This document shows positions 26,850-34,540 of a stretch of 64,000 nt of DNA, one piece after another. Origin of the DNA: CAKVLS01 sp045651685 (GTDB lineage: Bacteria; Bacillota; Clostridia; Christensenellales; UBA1242); NCBI GenBank assembly GCA_045651685.1, contig JAZRSV010000019.1, forward strand, positions 1-64,000, written 5' to 3'. Each line of letters begins with the position of its first letter. The first letter of the stretch is position 1. A program made the translations under genes and the position numbers. A model generated the notes under the pieces. It was not told where the DNA came from and did not search any database. It saw nothing but the letters and a program-made list of their open reading frames with translations.

Positions 26850-26888
26850 ATTTTATGTTATATTATACATGACAAAGGAGATTTTGTT

Positions 26889-27929
26889 ATGGCAGCTAAA
26901 AAGAAATTCTTAACAGAAAAAGATTTGTATATAGAGCAACCAACTCAAGATCAAGATGGCAAGTTGCGTCCAGAAGCAGAAGAGATGGTTGATAGAATAG
27001 AAAGAATATTATTGCAACCTACATGTGCGCCTACAGCTACTGCAGCTCCAAAAAATTTGCAAGCAGCTAGCGCTCAAATGGCTGATTGGAGAAAGAACCA
27101 CGCAGCTTATAAAAAAGCAAATATAGAATATCTAAAAACAACACTTACCGAAAATCCTGCATTGCTATTAGCTCCAGGTCAAGAGATATTTGTTGAGTTG
27201 TCTTTTGCAGCTTTTGGTGAGCATCCAGACGCTGATATGCGTTCGGTTATGAAAACTTTACTTAAAGATCCTCAAGTTCTAGAGACAGTTAGACAAATTG
27301 ATGATATTGCATTTGACTTGTCTGCTTATGGTCATTACGAACCACTAAAAGTATTAATGAAAGATAAAGACTTTGTAAAAGGCGCTTTTTCTTCTGTTGA
27401 TACAAGTATTGTTGGCAATGCACTTTTGCATCATGGTTCTAAAGTTGCCAACGGCAGAGCTAAAGAAGGTGACCAAGAAAGTGTTATGGACATCTTGGGT
27501 ATCGTATTAAAAGATAAAGAACTTCGCACACAACTAAATCCAGATGATGAGACTGTTTTGTACGAATGTGCTAGATATGGCAATACACAAGCTTTTGCCG
27601 AAGCTATAAAGTATGATGATTTGAGATTGTATCAAAATGATGATGGCAAAAATATTGCTGTCGAAGTTGCTTGGTTATTAAACGGTGCAAGACAAATGAA
27701 TACCGACCCAGAAAAGAAAGCAATGCAAATAGCTGCACTAGAAGGCTGCTTAAAAGAATGTGCAAAGTACGAAGACCTTGTTGCTCAACCTACAAGCACA
27801 TATAGCTTTGAAGAACAAAAACCTTTTGCAGAGGTTGTTGTAGAAAAGAAATATCTAACTCAAAAAGAGCTAGCTGCACTTATGCAACCAGCTGCTGCTC
27901 ACGAAGCTACCGAAGCTTTGCCAGTATAA
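26889..27929 (+). CDS. Unknown 346-aa protein, possibly ankyrin-like helical repeats
   Basis: ATG after AAAGGAG. Mostly helical, cytoplasmic. Around residues 215-265 the text 'LNPDDETVLYECARYGNTQA' then 'DDGKNIAVEVAWLLNGA' has the spacing of ankyrin-type units (D..G.T.L..A...G), and 100-200 may hold weaker copies such as 'YGHYEPLKVLMKDKDFVKGA'. No catalytic motif seen. C-terminus Ala-rich. Family not recognised. It occupies the position where rpoB normally sits and shares a two-way terminator with the metallopeptidase pair on the other strand. Confidence 0.6.
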   Translation: MAAKKKFLTEKDLYIEQPTQDQDGKLRPEAEEMVDRIERILLQPTCAPTATAAPKNLQAASAQMADWRKNHAAYKKANIEYLKTTLTENPALLLAPGQEIFVELSFAAFGEHPDADMRSVMKTLLKDPQVLETVRQIDDIAFDLSAYGHYEPLKVLMKDKDFVKGAFSSVDTSIVGNALLHHGSKVANGRAKEGDQESVMDILGIVLKDKELRTQLNPDDETVLYECARYGNTQAFAEAIKYDDLRLYQNDDGKNIAVEVAWLLNGARQMNTDPEKKAMQIAALEGCLKECAKYEDLVAQPTSTYSFEEQKPFAEVVVEKKYLTQKELAALMQPAAAHEATEALPV

Positions 27930-27945
27930 TAATTATTGATAAAAT

Positions 27946-27980
27946 AAAAAAAGAATTGGATTATTCCAATTCTTTTTTTT
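27946..27980. terminator. Bidirectional terminator between convergent genes
   Basis: AAAAAAAGAATTGGA / TCCAATTCTTTTTTT, loop TTAT; A and T runs on both sides serve the 346-aa gene (+) and the metallopeptidase (-). Confidence 0.9.
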
Positions 27981-27981
27981 A

Positions 27982-28698
27982 TTAATCTCGATCTCGATAT
28001 TTTAATATTACCAAAACAAATCTTAATAAGTTTAATAAAGATACAAGCAATGCTGCTACATAAGTGCTTGCAGCTGCGCTCAATACTTTTTTTGCGCCTA
28101 CTAATTCGTCTTGTTCTAGAGCACCAGTTTCTCTTAATAATACTATTGCTCTGTTAGATGCATTAAACTCAACTGGTAGGGTAATTAGGTTAACTAATAC
28201 AGAACCACCAAATACTGCTACACCAGACCACAAAAATATGTTTCCAATCAAACCTTCGCCAGCACCCAAGTTTAGTATCAAACCAACAATAACCAATGGC
28301 CATAGTAAATTGGATACTATATTAGTTATTGGTATAAGTACAAGTCTTATTTTTAGTGGAGCATAATTTTTTTGATGTTGCAATGCATGGCCAAACTCAT
28401 GACATGCTATACCTAAAGCAGATATTGATGTTGAGTTGTATACCTCACTAGACAACGCTAATGTTTTTGTTCTTGGATCATAATGATCACTTAATGTTCC
28501 AGATGTTTGAGTAATTTTTACATCGTGCATACCAGCTGCAGATACTAGGCGTTGCATCAACTCTCTAGCTGTTAGACCACATCTTGCTGGTATTTCGTTA
28601 TATTTGTTATAAGTTGTATTAACTTTTATTTGGGCTACTAGTGCAATAAGTACTGCAGGCAGTAGTATGATACCCATTAAATAATATTCCCAGTACAT
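27982..28698 (-). CDS. YugP-type membrane zinc metallopeptidase, copy 2
   Basis: 238 aa; ATG preceded by AGGAGA on the minus strand. Belongs to the YugP / Zn_peptidase_2 group: N-terminal span (~5-24), catalytic 'ACHEFGHALQHQ' (HExxH type, ~98-109), two central spans (~125-165), the family motif 'LPVEFNASNRA' and a C-terminal hydrophobic segment (~212-232). Substrate unknown; likely membrane-associated proteolysis. Starts 9 nt after the stop of a paralogous gene, so the two form an operon. Confidence 0.9.
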   Translation of the reverse strand: MYWEYYLMGIILLPAVLIALVAQIKVNTTYNKYNEIPARCGLTARELMQRLVSAAGMHDVKITQTSGTLSDHYDPRTKTLALSSEVYNSTSISALGIACHEFGHALQHQKNYAPLKIRLVLIPITNIVSNLLWPLVIVGLILNLGAGEGLIGNIFLWSGVAVFGGSVLVNLITLPVEFNASNRAIVLLRETGALEQDELVGAKKVLSAAASTYVAALLVSLLNLLRFVLVILKYRDRD

Positions 28699-28707
28699 AA
28701 ACTTCTC

Positions 28708-29415
28708 CTATCGGCGCAATCTTCTTCTAATAAAGTTTAGACCAATCATTGAAGAAATAAACTCTGCAACATATGTATATGCTGCTGCAGCAAATATTTT
28801 TTTAGCTTTTCTTTGTTCTTCATGATCAAATACATGATATTGGTTAAGCAATTCTTTTGCTCTTCTTGAAGCATCATATTCTACCGGTATGGTAAATATT
28901 CTAAACAAGAAACCTGCAACTACTACGCCAAGGCATGACCACAATATGATAATTGAAGTATCACGGGTATTTTCGAAAAGTAGCATTATAACAGCTGCAA
29001 CAACAGCAGGTAATACAAACTTGTTAAATACTCTTGATATAAAGCCTAAAGAGCGAACCAAGTTAAAAGAGAATGGTGACTTGCTATGTTGCAAAGCATG
29101 ACCAAATTCGTGAGCTGCAACAGCTATAGCTGCAACAGATCTTTTGTCATAAGTGCTATCAGACAAAGCAATAACTCTCTTGCTTGGGATGTAGCAGTCT
29201 GTTAGGTGACCTTTAATACGAGCAAAGGTAAGTTTGTCTACGCCTAAAGTATCTCTAGCCGCAATCAAAAATTGTTGTGTGCTAAAGCCTGATTTGGCGA
29301 TAACTTGATCGTATTTTTTGAACAGTCTCATTAATTTTGAATGAGCTGTTAGCAATGATATCAGCAATAATACCACTGCAGCAATTGATATGATAATAAT
29401 ATATTTTGTTTCCAT
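28708..29415 (-). CDS. YugP-type membrane zinc metallopeptidase, copy 1
   Basis: 235 aa, the upstream gene of a tandem pair. N-terminal span (~5-22), 'AAHEFGHALQHSK' active site (~99-111), two central spans (~130-170), and 'IPVEYDASRRAKELL'. The two copies share layout and motifs but differ widely in sequence, so the duplication is old. No Shine-Dalgarno precedes the ATG; instead TATAAT ends 6 nt before it with TTGAAA 17 bp further up, predicting a leaderless mRNA. Confidence 0.9.
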   Translation of the reverse strand: METKYIIIISIAAVVLLLISLLTAHSKLMRLFKKYDQVIAKSGFSTQQFLIAARDTLGVDKLTFARIKGHLTDCYIPSKRVIALSDSTYDKRSVAAIAVAAHEFGHALQHSKSPFSFNLVRSLGFISRVFNKFVLPAVVAAVIMLLFENTRDTSIIILWSCLGVVVAGFLFRIFTIPVEYDASRRAKELLNQYHVFDHEEQRKAKKIFAAAAYTYVAEFISSMIGLNFIRRRLRR

Positions 29416-29421
29416 GTCTTT

Positions 29422-29450
29422 ATTATATAATTAATTATATAATTTTTCAA
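29422..29450 (-). promoter_or_regulatory. Promoter of the metallopeptidase pair, leaderless
   Basis: Minus strand: TTGAAA, 17 bp, TATAAT, then 6 nt (AAAGAC) and the ATG. Confidence 0.75.
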
Positions 29451-29455
29451 ACGAT

Positions 29456-30409
29456 TTATGGTTGAAAAATATTATTTATTTTATTATTTTTTATGTCAAA
29501 CTTAAAAAGTTTTGCCATATTGCCATGTTTGACAGGATAAATAAGGGCAATTTGACAGTCATTATCACAGTATCTGTTTTGACAAATATCTACAAAATCA
29601 CCAAAAAAACTCTTTAAGTGCTCTACCTTTAGTTTTGTAGATAGCTCTTGCGATAGATATTGGTTTGCTAGTTTATAGTTATTTATTTGCAAAGCTTCTA
29701 AAAAAGCATAGGGCACAAGCATGTCGTTTTTTATTATGTTTGGCTTATTGTTGATATATACAGCTTGAGTGTTATAAGCGTATGGATTTTTAGAAAAATC
29801 TAGCTCTGCAATAATGCCATGCTTTGCCATATCTCTTTGGTTGAGATAACCCTTTAGCAGCAAGTCGTTTATTTGCAAATCGTCAAAAAGTTTTTCTTCG
29901 ACAATTGATAGTTGTTGGTCCAAAATCAAAACATATGTCTGTTCTGCACACTCTGCTTGCAAAACAAGGTAGTTGCCAAGAACTTTTGTTTGCAAGTTTT
30001 GTATAAAAAAGTTTGTGTCATAAACAAATGGTTTTGTCTCGCCAAAAATAACAATATGTGATGGTAAGCCACTATATAATATGCATTTTAAGCTGTGTCC
30101 GTTATAAGTCTGGTTTTTTGTTTCGCTTTTTTGATACATTGTGGGGTAGCACTTTGGTTTTATTATGCACTCAAACTTATTGTCGGGGTATTGGGTTATT
30201 AGCAAGTTTTGGTTATGACTTTTTGGGTCAAGTTTGACTATATATGGCAAGCATATTTGGTCATTGTTTGATATGGGATACACCTTTAACAAAGCATTGT
30301 CATCACAAACAATTGTCTTAAACTGATAGATATTTTCAATCAAAAACTCTTGTTCGTTGTATACTATCAGCGCAGGCATAAAGCTTTTTATATAAAAAGT
30401 TTTTTGCAT
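29456..30409 (-). CDS. Unknown 317-aa protein
   Basis: ATG with AAGGAG 5 nt upstream on the minus strand. No signal peptide, membrane span or known motif recognised. Rich in Asn, Gln, Tyr and Ile; beta-strand-like segments alternate (for example 'HSLKCILYSGLPSHIVIFGE', 'YVLILDQQLSI'), suggesting an all-beta or propeller-like body of ~220 residues, then a helical stretch (~225-270) and a short C-terminal part with Cys residues. It lies just upstream of the metallopeptidase pair on the same strand but with the pair's promoter between them. Confidence 0.6.
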   Translation of the reverse strand: MQKTFYIKSFMPALIVYNEQEFLIENIYQFKTIVCDDNALLKVYPISNNDQICLPYIVKLDPKSHNQNLLITQYPDNKFECIIKPKCYPTMYQKSETKNQTYNGHSLKCILYSGLPSHIVIFGETKPFVYDTNFFIQNLQTKVLGNYLVLQAECAEQTYVLILDQQLSIVEEKLFDDLQINDLLLKGYLNQRDMAKHGIIAELDFSKNPYAYNTQAVYINNKPNIIKNDMLVPYAFLEALQINNYKLANQYLSQELSTKLKVEHLKSFFGDFVDICQNRYCDNDCQIALIYPVKHGNMAKLFKFDIKNNKINNIFQP

Positions 30410-30510
30410 ATATACTCCTTATTTTATTATCTTATGATAAGGCAGATCATATTATGCTTTTTTGATTTGCTTGTGATGTGATGGTGGTAGCATTGTATAT
30501 CAAATGTCTA

Positions 30511-30539
30511 TTGACAAATAAAAAAGTTTATGATATTTT
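30511..30539 (+). promoter_or_regulatory. Promoter of the small structured RNA
   Basis: TTGACA, 17 bp, TATTTT with TG one base before the -10. Start expected near 30546, exactly at the foot of the RNA hairpin. Confidence 0.75.
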
Positions 30540-30545
30540 ATAAGT

Positions 30546-30608
30546 AGAAATCAGCTCAGCCCGGAGGGCAATTTTCTTGTGGCAACACAGCACGGAGTTG
30601 ATTTTTTT
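30546..30608 (+). ncRNA. Candidate ~60-nt three-helix non-coding RNA ending in a terminator
   Basis: A closing helix of 10 bp, AAATCAGCTC (30548-30557) with GAGTTGATTT (30595-30604, one G-U), runs straight into a T run. Inside are two hairpins: GCCC-GGA-GGGC (30559-30569) and TGTG-GCAA-CACA (30578-30589), the latter with a GNRA tetraloop, making a three-way junction joined by AATTTTCT and GCACG. No reading frame or ribosome binding site is in it. It does not match any riboswitch, SRP RNA, 6S or ribozyme class I know. It could be a free small RNA or a leader/attenuator for the RsfA-like gene at 30746. The 30410-30745 interval holds no protein gene. Confidence 0.6.
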
Positions 30609-30628
30609 TATTTATATTAAACATTAGT

Positions 30629-30657
30629 AAAGCTACTAGACTACCTAGTAGCTTTTT
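30629..30657 (+). terminator. Second hairpin terminator after the ncRNA candidate
   Basis: AGCTACTAG / CTAGTAGCT stem, ACTAC loop, TTTTTATTTTTTT tail. Acts on the same strand as the ncRNA, giving a tandem terminator. Confidence 0.78.
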
Positions 30658-30745
30658 ATTTTTTTGTGTGAGTTTTGTTGGCGATGTTGGGTATAAAATA
30701 TTTTTTTGTTGACAATAATTGCAATATAAAAAAGGTAGATATAAT

Positions 30746-31231
30746 ATGTGGGGCAAAGAAGAAATAAAAAATCTGATTGATACTGTGAGTGAAATGAGAC
30801 AACATAACAAAAGTTTGATGTGTGCCTTTGTTGTACACGCAGACAAATACAATCGCAGTCCAAACACCGTAAAAAACTTTTATTACAAATATAAGTTGTA
30901 TACAAAGACAAGTTTTGACAAACAATCAGGCACTAATGACTATAAAATGGCGCTTGATAGTAAAGTTATTAATATTGCTACTTGCAAAAAGCGAACAGGT
31001 ATTTTACAAGACAAAGATATAACAGCTTTGTTTTTGGGATTGGTAAGATTGATAAAGGCCGAAGCTGCAAAAGATGCCAGTGCCGAGCTAAAAAAAGAAT
31101 GCGAATTTGCAACATATAATTATCAAAAAACACTAAACCTTCTAAAGCTAAAAGAAAACGAACTAGACAAACTAAAGAGCATAAACGAAACTCTTAACAA
31201 ACAAGTAGAGCAATTAAAAGATAAAAGTTAG
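30746..31231 (+). CDS. RsfA-like Myb-type DNA-binding regulator
   Basis: 161 aa from the ATG at 30746 (AAAGGTAG upstream); an in-frame TTG at 30719 was not used. N-terminal 55 residues 'MWGKEEIKNLIDTV...AFVV' and 'RSPNTVKNFYYKYK' follow the Myb-like pattern of RsfA/YlbO, W..EE..LI..V......A......R.P..VK...YK. The C-terminal ~50 residues form a coiled coil ('LKLKENELDKLKSINETLNK'), as RsfA has. RsfA is a prespore regulator in Bacillus; here the role is inferred. It lies downstream of the ncRNA candidate and just ahead of addBA. Confidence 0.6.
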   Translation: MWGKEEIKNLIDTVSEMRQHNKSLMCAFVVHADKYNRSPNTVKNFYYKYKLYTKTSFDKQSGTNDYKMALDSKVINIATCKKRTGILQDKDITALFLGLVRLIKAEAAKDASAELKKECEFATYNYQKTLNLLKLKENELDKLKSINETLNKQVEQLKDKS

Positions 31232-31306
31232 TATAGTTTGGCAAAAGCAACAATTTTATTTTACTACTTATTATAAAAATGCTAAAATTGTTGTGAGGAC
31301 TAATAC

Positions 31307-34300
31307 ATGCTAAACATTTTTTGTGGTACAACACTGTTTGCTCAAGACAAAAGCTTGTACAATGTGCTTAAGTCTAATAGAGATGGCACTAGTCACAATA
31401 TTTTTATTGTGCCAGACAGATATTCTTTAAGTACTGAAAAGGCAATTTTTGAAAATCTAGACATATTAAGTGCATTTGATATAGATGTACTTACTTTGTC
31501 ACGCCTTGCTAGCAAAACTATGCCTGCTTTTAATGATATCGGTAAGACAGCAGGTATTATGATTGTAAAAAAGGTTTTGTTAGAAAACAAATCAAAGTTT
31601 AAGTGTTTTGATAAGGCACTTTTGAGTGCTGGTTTTAGCGAAGATTTGTATAGCACAATAAGCCAACTAAAAAGCTGCAAGGTTAGTCCAGAACAAATTT
31701 ATTTTGATAATGCGCAAGATTATTTGCAACTAAAAATGAATGACATTGCACTTGTTTACGAAAATTATCAAAAATACCTTAAAGATAACAACCTAAAAGA
31801 CAGCTCTGACAAATTTGAAGAGTTTGAACAAATAATACAAAATAGTGATTTTATAAAAAACAGTCACATTTATATATCTCATTTTGACAGTATGACATTG
31901 CAAGGTTATCAAATAATAAAACAACTTATACAAACTGCCAAATCTGTCAACATAGCTGTGACTAAAAACAACAATGCCGCCAACAATCATATATATCTTA
32001 ACGATATGTACAACACCATTGTTGGTCTTGCAGCGAGTGCTAATATCAAACCTAATTTTTACAACTGCGATAGTGGTACTGTAGGTCAATATAGACATTT
32101 AGAAAACAACTTGTTTGCATATAAACCACAAGTACAAAAATTAGAACAAAGCAAAATAGAGATTTTTGAACATATAACATTAGAAGAAGAACTTATCCGT
32201 GCAGCAACCAAGATTGTTGCTGGCGTAAAAAACAAAGACTTGTTATATCGTGATTATGCAGTAGCTATTGCTGGGCTTGAGACAAAAGTCGATGTAGTAA
32301 AAAAAGTATTGGACAAATTTGGTATAAGTTATTATCTTGATGCAACAACCGAGTATCAAGATACAATACTATTTAAGTTTTTAGATTCTGCATTTAGATT
32401 AGTTAACAGATATTATCGCAAAACTGATATTATTGCTTTTGCAAAAAATATTTTTGTACAAAGTGATGATGTTGACCTTTTTGAAGATTTTGTTAACAAA
32501 TATTCTATAGAAGGTGGCCGTTTTGTTAAAGAACTAGACTATCTAAAGCAAGATGCCGATTATCAAGTTTATAACAATGTTAGACAAAATATTTTGCAAG
32601 GCATAAGCATTTTAAGTGCTGCTTTTGACAAAGAGCAAAAGACTAGTGTGTTTAGCCAAGCAATAAAAGACATGTTAATTTGTTATGATGCAAGTGCCAA
32701 ACTTAACAATCTTGCATTACACTTTGCAAGTAGCAATTTGCAAATGTACAAACTGTTGCCACAATTATTGCCAAAACTTATCGAAACCCTTGATGGGTTG
32801 GATCAAGTACTTGGTAGTGTAGAGATGAGTTTTGTAGATTATATCGACATACTCAATTGTGGACTTAAGAGTATATCATTGTCTACAACACCACTATCAT
32901 GCGATAGTGTTTTTGTGGGTGATGCAAGCAAGAGCTTGTTTGATAGGGTAAAAAACCTTATCATTCTTGGTTGCAACGAAAATGATTTGCCTTATTATAA
33001 ACAAGACTGTGGCATTATAACAGACAAAGAGATTCAAGAATTATCTATCAAATATAAAATAGAACCAACCATAAAAACTATTAACCAACGAGAGCGATAC
33101 AAATTATTTAATTTGCTAGTTAGCCCGCTTGATAATTTGGTTGTTAGTTATCATATCAAAAACGGAAACGATAAAGTGACCGGTGCTAGTTGGGTAAAAC
33201 AAATAAAAGAAATGTTTTTGGTAAAATTTAGAGACGAGTATTTGCCTCTTGATGTTTTTACCAATGCATACAACAATGAGACCTTTATCGAAAATTTAGC
33301 AACAACTACCTGTGCTCAAACAAAGCTGTTAGAGTACTTGCGTTTTGTTGCCGATGGATACAGGTTTACTAACGAAGACGATATATCGACACTTTATAAT
33401 GTGTTAAAAGATAAGTGCGATTATGCGCAATATCTAAACTATGACAATTCAAATAAAAAACTAGCAAAAAATGTGTTTTTTGTTAACAACACATTAAGTG
33501 TTTCACAAATAGAGAGATTTTATGATTGTCCATTTAAGCATTTTGTAGACTATGGCCTAAAGTTAAAACAAAAACAAATAGGCGATATAGACAATATGCA
33601 AGTGGGCAACATTTTGCACGAGCTTATTAAGGTTTTTGTAGACAAATACAAAGCTGATAAAAATATAGATATTCAAAGCATCTCTCAAAAAATCTTTGAT
33701 ACTATTATGCAAAAACCTGACTATGTACATTTGTTGCATTCTCCACAAAACAAAATGCAATTAGTATCTCTAAAAAAAGAAGCCGCAAGACTATGTAGTG
33801 GTGTAGCTTATCAAATGGACAATAGTGATTTTAGACCGATCTTTACCGAAGCTCGTTTTTCGGATAATGGTAAGATAAAATCTATAACAATACAAGTTGG
33901 CAAATACAATCTAAAACTTGTAGGTGCTGTCGATCGCATTGATGCCTTTGGAGATTATTTTAGAATTATTGATTATAAAACAGGCAGCTGCGATGCAAAC
34001 CTAAATCAACTATACTATGGTAAAAAGTTGCAGTTGTATGCTTATCAAAAAGTTGTACAAAACAACTTAAAACTAAAGCCTGCTGGTTGTTATTATTTGC
34101 CAGTAAGCAGTAAGTATCAAAAAGATGATGAAGACACTTCTGGTATATACAAACTAAAAGGTTATACTGCAAGAGACAACGATGTAATATTTGCCTCTGA
34201 CAAAAATTTGGTAGAGTCGCTTGAGAGCAACATAATAGAAGTAAAACGAAACGCTCCAACCAAAAAAGAACAATATGTTTATAGCAGTTATTCTAAACTT

Positions 34301-34540
34301 GCAAGTCAACAAGATTTGTTAAATTTTGCAGACTATGCAATAGCTATGATCAAACAAGCTGTAGAACAAATCGTAGATGGCAACATCAATGCCAGTCCAC
34401 TAAAACTTGCATCAAACAAATCTGCCTGCGAGTATTGTCCTTATCATGCTTTGTGTCGTTTTGACGAAAAGCTAAATAATACAACAAGACACCTTGCTGG
34501 CAAGGTAGAAATTGCTAGCTTTGAGGAGGTGCAAAAATGA
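31307..34540 (+). CDS. addB: ATP-dependent helicase/deoxyribonuclease subunit B
   Basis: 1077 aa. AddAB resects double-strand breaks and regulates at Chi sites. The C-terminal third shows the PD-(D/E)XK nuclease with the iron-sulfur pattern: 'VSQIERFYDCPFKHF' (Cys near 745), the nuclease motif 'IIDYKTGS' (~887) and the cluster 'CEYCPYHALC' (~1040). Middle part fits the inactivated helicase fold. The N-terminal Walker A usual in AddB (GRAGSGKT) is absent: the chain starts 'MLNIFCGTTLFAQDKSLYNV'. ATG preceded by TGAGGA; its last 4 nt overlap addA. Confidence 0.93.
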   Translation: MLNIFCGTTLFAQDKSLYNVLKSNRDGTSHNIFIVPDRYSLSTEKAIFENLDILSAFDIDVLTLSRLASKTMPAFNDIGKTAGIMIVKKVLLENKSKFKCFDKALLSAGFSEDLYSTISQLKSCKVSPEQIYFDNAQDYLQLKMNDIALVYENYQKYLKDNNLKDSSDKFEEFEQIIQNSDFIKNSHIYISHFDSMTLQGYQIIKQLIQTAKSVNIAVTKNNNAANNHIYLNDMYNTIVGLAASANIKPNFYNCDSGTVGQYRHLENNLFAYKPQVQKLEQSKIEIFEHITLEEELIRAATKIVAGVKNKDLLYRDYAVAIAGLETKVDVVKKVLDKFGISYYLDATTEYQDTILFKFLDSAFRLVNRYYRKTDIIAFAKNIFVQSDDVDLFEDFVNKYSIEGGRFVKELDYLKQDADYQVYNNVRQNILQGISILSAAFDKEQKTSVFSQAIKDMLICYDASAKLNNLALHFASSNLQMYKLLPQLLPKLIETLDGLDQVLGSVEMSFVDYIDILNCGLKSISLSTTPLSCDSVFVGDASKSLFDRVKNLIILGCNENDLPYYKQDCGIITDKEIQELSIKYKIEPTIKTINQRERYKLFNLLVSPLDNLVVSYHIKNGNDKVTGASWVKQIKEMFLVKFRDEYLPLDVFTNAYNNETFIENLATTTCAQTKLLEYLRFVADGYRFTNEDDISTLYNVLKDKCDYAQYLNYDNSNKKLAKNVFFVNNTLSVSQIERFYDCPFKHFVDYGLKLKQKQIGDIDNMQVGNILHELIKVFVDKYKADKNIDIQSISQKIFDTIMQKPDYVHLLHSPQNKMQLVSLKKEAARLCSGVAYQMDNSDFRPIFTEARFSDNGKIKSITIQVGKYNLKLVGAVDRIDAFGDYFRIIDYKTGSCDANLNQLYYGKKLQLYAYQKVVQNNLKLKPAGCYYLPVSSKYQKDDEDTSGIYKLKGYTARDNDVIFASDKNLVESLESNIIEVKRNAPTKKEQYVYSSYSKLASQQDLLNFADYAIAMIKQAVEQIVDGNINASPLKLASNKSACEYCPYHALCRFDEKLNNTTRHLAGKVEIASFEEVQK

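Noticed and set aside
30709..30745. TTGACA and TATAAT immediately before the RsfA-like gene as a promoter
   Set aside because: The spacer is 25 bp and the -10 touches the ATG while a ribosome binding site is present, so this pairing is not credible.
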